Shown piece by piece: positions 14,562 to 15,154 of a stretch of DNA of 15,154 bases. The stretch spans positions 1 through 15,154 of the forward strand of contig QGVE01000058.1 of the NCBI GenBank assembly GCA_003242675.1, read 5' to 3'. Within the stretch, counting starts at the first letter, position 1, and each line of letters begins with the position of its first letter. The DNA is from Bacillota bacterium. Lineage in GTDB: Bacteria > Bacillota_E > Symbiobacteriia > Symbiobacteriales > Symbiobacteriaceae. Both the position numbers and the translations under genes were made by a program. Under the pieces are notes generated by a model. It made no database searches, was not told where the DNA came from, and worked only from the letters and a program-made list of their open reading frames with translations.

Positions 14562-14826
14562 GCGTGGAGGGCCTCCGTGGCTTGGGGTTGCGCGCAGAAC
14601 CTGCACCTGGGGAAGGCAGGGAGGTGCAGATTTTGCGCGTGGAGGGCCCTCGGGGCCTGGAGTTCCGCGCAGAACCTGCACGTGGGGGCGGCCGGGAGGT
14701 GCAGGTCTTGCCCGTGGAAGGCCCCCGGGACCCGGGTTTCCGTGTAGAACCTGCACCTGAGGGTGGCCGGGAGGTGCAGGTTTTGCGCGTGGAAGGCCGC
14801 CGGGGCTTGGCGTTGCGGGCAGAACC
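14521..14826. repeat. Tandem array of four 75-bp units with internal dyads
   Basis: Units begin at 14521, 14596, 14671 and 14746, and the first six bases of a fifth are at 14821-14826. The period is exactly 75 bases in both conserved blocks: the left arm (AGAACCTGCACC type) recurs at 14596, 14671, 14746 and 14821, and the right arm (GAGGTGCAG) at 14546, 14621, 14696 and 14771. Each unit is a left arm, a loop of 9-12 bases, a right arm ending in TTGCGCGTGGA or similar, and a less conserved GC-rich linker. Right arms can also pair with the left arm of the next unit. Because 75 is a multiple of three, 25-residue periodic open frames appear on both strands, but none has a credible start. The array is cut off by the end of an insertion sequence at 14827. 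Confidence 0.88.
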
Positions 14827-15154
14827 GATCGTGTCCCGTCAAGTGGTGTAAATTGGGTTCCCGCGAGTAGCTACCGTAGTCAGCACTCAGTGCCGGGAAG
14901 TCGGCGCCGCGGACGCTCGGGTTGCCTGTGTACAGTGTGGCCATCGACGCTTGGCTGAAGTACCGTCGTGGGGCTGCCGTCCATTCGTCCTGCTGTTCGA
15001 TTACGACGGCGCCGGCGAGACGGATTAATCTGCAAGTCAATCGTCCCAACCCGCGTATCCCATTGCCGCTCACGATAGCCGTTACGGTAAGTGCTGCGCT
15101 CGGCCGATCGCTCGTATCGGTCCGCGGCGATCCGCTGGGACACCTCCAGCTCCA
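14827..15154 (-). mobile_element. IS256-family insertion sequence remnant, one end plus collapsed interior
   Basis: The end of the element is marked by GATCGTGTCCCGTCAAGTGG followed by TGTAAA (14827-14852), the kind of terminal repeat seen in IS256-family elements. Inside are two pieces of transposase coding sequence on the minus strand. The other end lies outside the window. The insertion interrupts the 75-bp array six bases into its fifth unit. The element lacks the middle of its transposase gene and cannot move by itself. Confidence 0.78.
14880..15154 (-). pseudogene. IS256-family (mutator-type) transposase, internally deleted and frameshifted
   Basis: From the window edge to about 15027 the minus strand reads RYERSAERSTYRNGYRERQW followed by DTRVGTIDLQI, which is the conserved N-terminal region of IS256-type transposases. 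From about 15022, in another frame, it reads RLAGAVVIEQQDEW and RRYFSQASMATLY, which is the conserved C-terminal end of the same family. The roughly 300 residues normally between them, including all of the DDE catalytic core, are missing. The junction lies between 15020 and 15027, and the change of frame there means no joined protein is made. A TGA in the N-terminal frame falls at 14882-14880. The N-terminus of the gene is outside the window. Transposase is certain by motif. The deletion length is inferred from family size. Confidence 0.87.

Noticed and set aside
14519..14826. CRISPR array
   Set aside because: The whole 75-bp unit is conserved, including the parts that would be spacers, and no cas genes are present. 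It is a tandem repeat.
13877..14851. 324-residue open frame with 25-residue repeats across the array
   Set aside because: The repeats follow from a 75-bp period that keeps any frame open. The first 210 residues overlap the Yip1 gene in another frame, and no start with a ribosome-binding site precedes the repeat part.
1..15154. tRNA, rRNA, defence or toxin-antitoxin genes
   Set aside because: I looked for them on both strands and saw none. All coding space is filled by the listed genes.

Overview
The window looks like chromosomal DNA from a GC-rich, endospore-forming Firmicute. The base composition is very high in G+C with G/C-ending codons. Two genes encode CotF-like spore-coat proteins, the cupin is of a type familiar from clostridia and bacilli, and Shine-Dalgarno sites are strong AGGAGG-like sequences. 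A Symbiobacterium-like lineage fits best. This is inference from style and gene content, not from a marker gene.

Layout. (1) 1-2112, plus strand: the 3' end of a VOC/glyoxalase-fold protein, a polytopic membrane protein, and a peptidase-family S66 LD-carboxypeptidase with all three catalytic residues, closed by a hairpin. (2) 2326-2814: a small cupin on its own, followed by two strong hairpins that separate it from a convergent operon. (3) 6725-2912, minus strand: a PadR repressor, a LolD/MacB-type ATPase and a large FtsX-type permease, with overlapping start and stop codons. Twin palindromes sit over the padR promoter. (4) 7008-8294: a Glu/Leu/Phe/Val dehydrogenase family enzyme, probably glutamate dehydrogenase, with a clear sigma-A-type promoter. 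(5) 8425-9526: a small membrane protein and two CotF-like spore-coat proteins, ending at a textbook terminator. (6) 9587-10513: a Gfo/Idh/MocA oxidoreductase. (7) 11839-10592, minus strand: an MFS/GPH-type transporter, divergent from a monoacylglycerol-lipase-like hydrolase (11969-12817). (8) 12888-14513: a signal peptide peptidase SppA and a Yip1-family membrane protein. (9) 14519-15154: no intact gene. Four 75-bp tandem units, each containing a dyad, are interrupted by one end of an internally deleted IS256-family element.

How the genes fit together. The PadR-ABC operon is probably a self-regulated exporter or lipoprotein-release module. The LD-carboxypeptidase, SppA and Yip1 proteins are envelope functions. 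The CotF genes are sporulation functions. Most of the window is ordinary core-genome content, and I do not see a convincing new multi-gene system. The least ordinary parts are the hairpin repeat array with the collapsed insertion sequence, the padR control region with an apparent CTG start, and terminator-like hairpins placed directly before the ribosome-binding sites of downstream genes.
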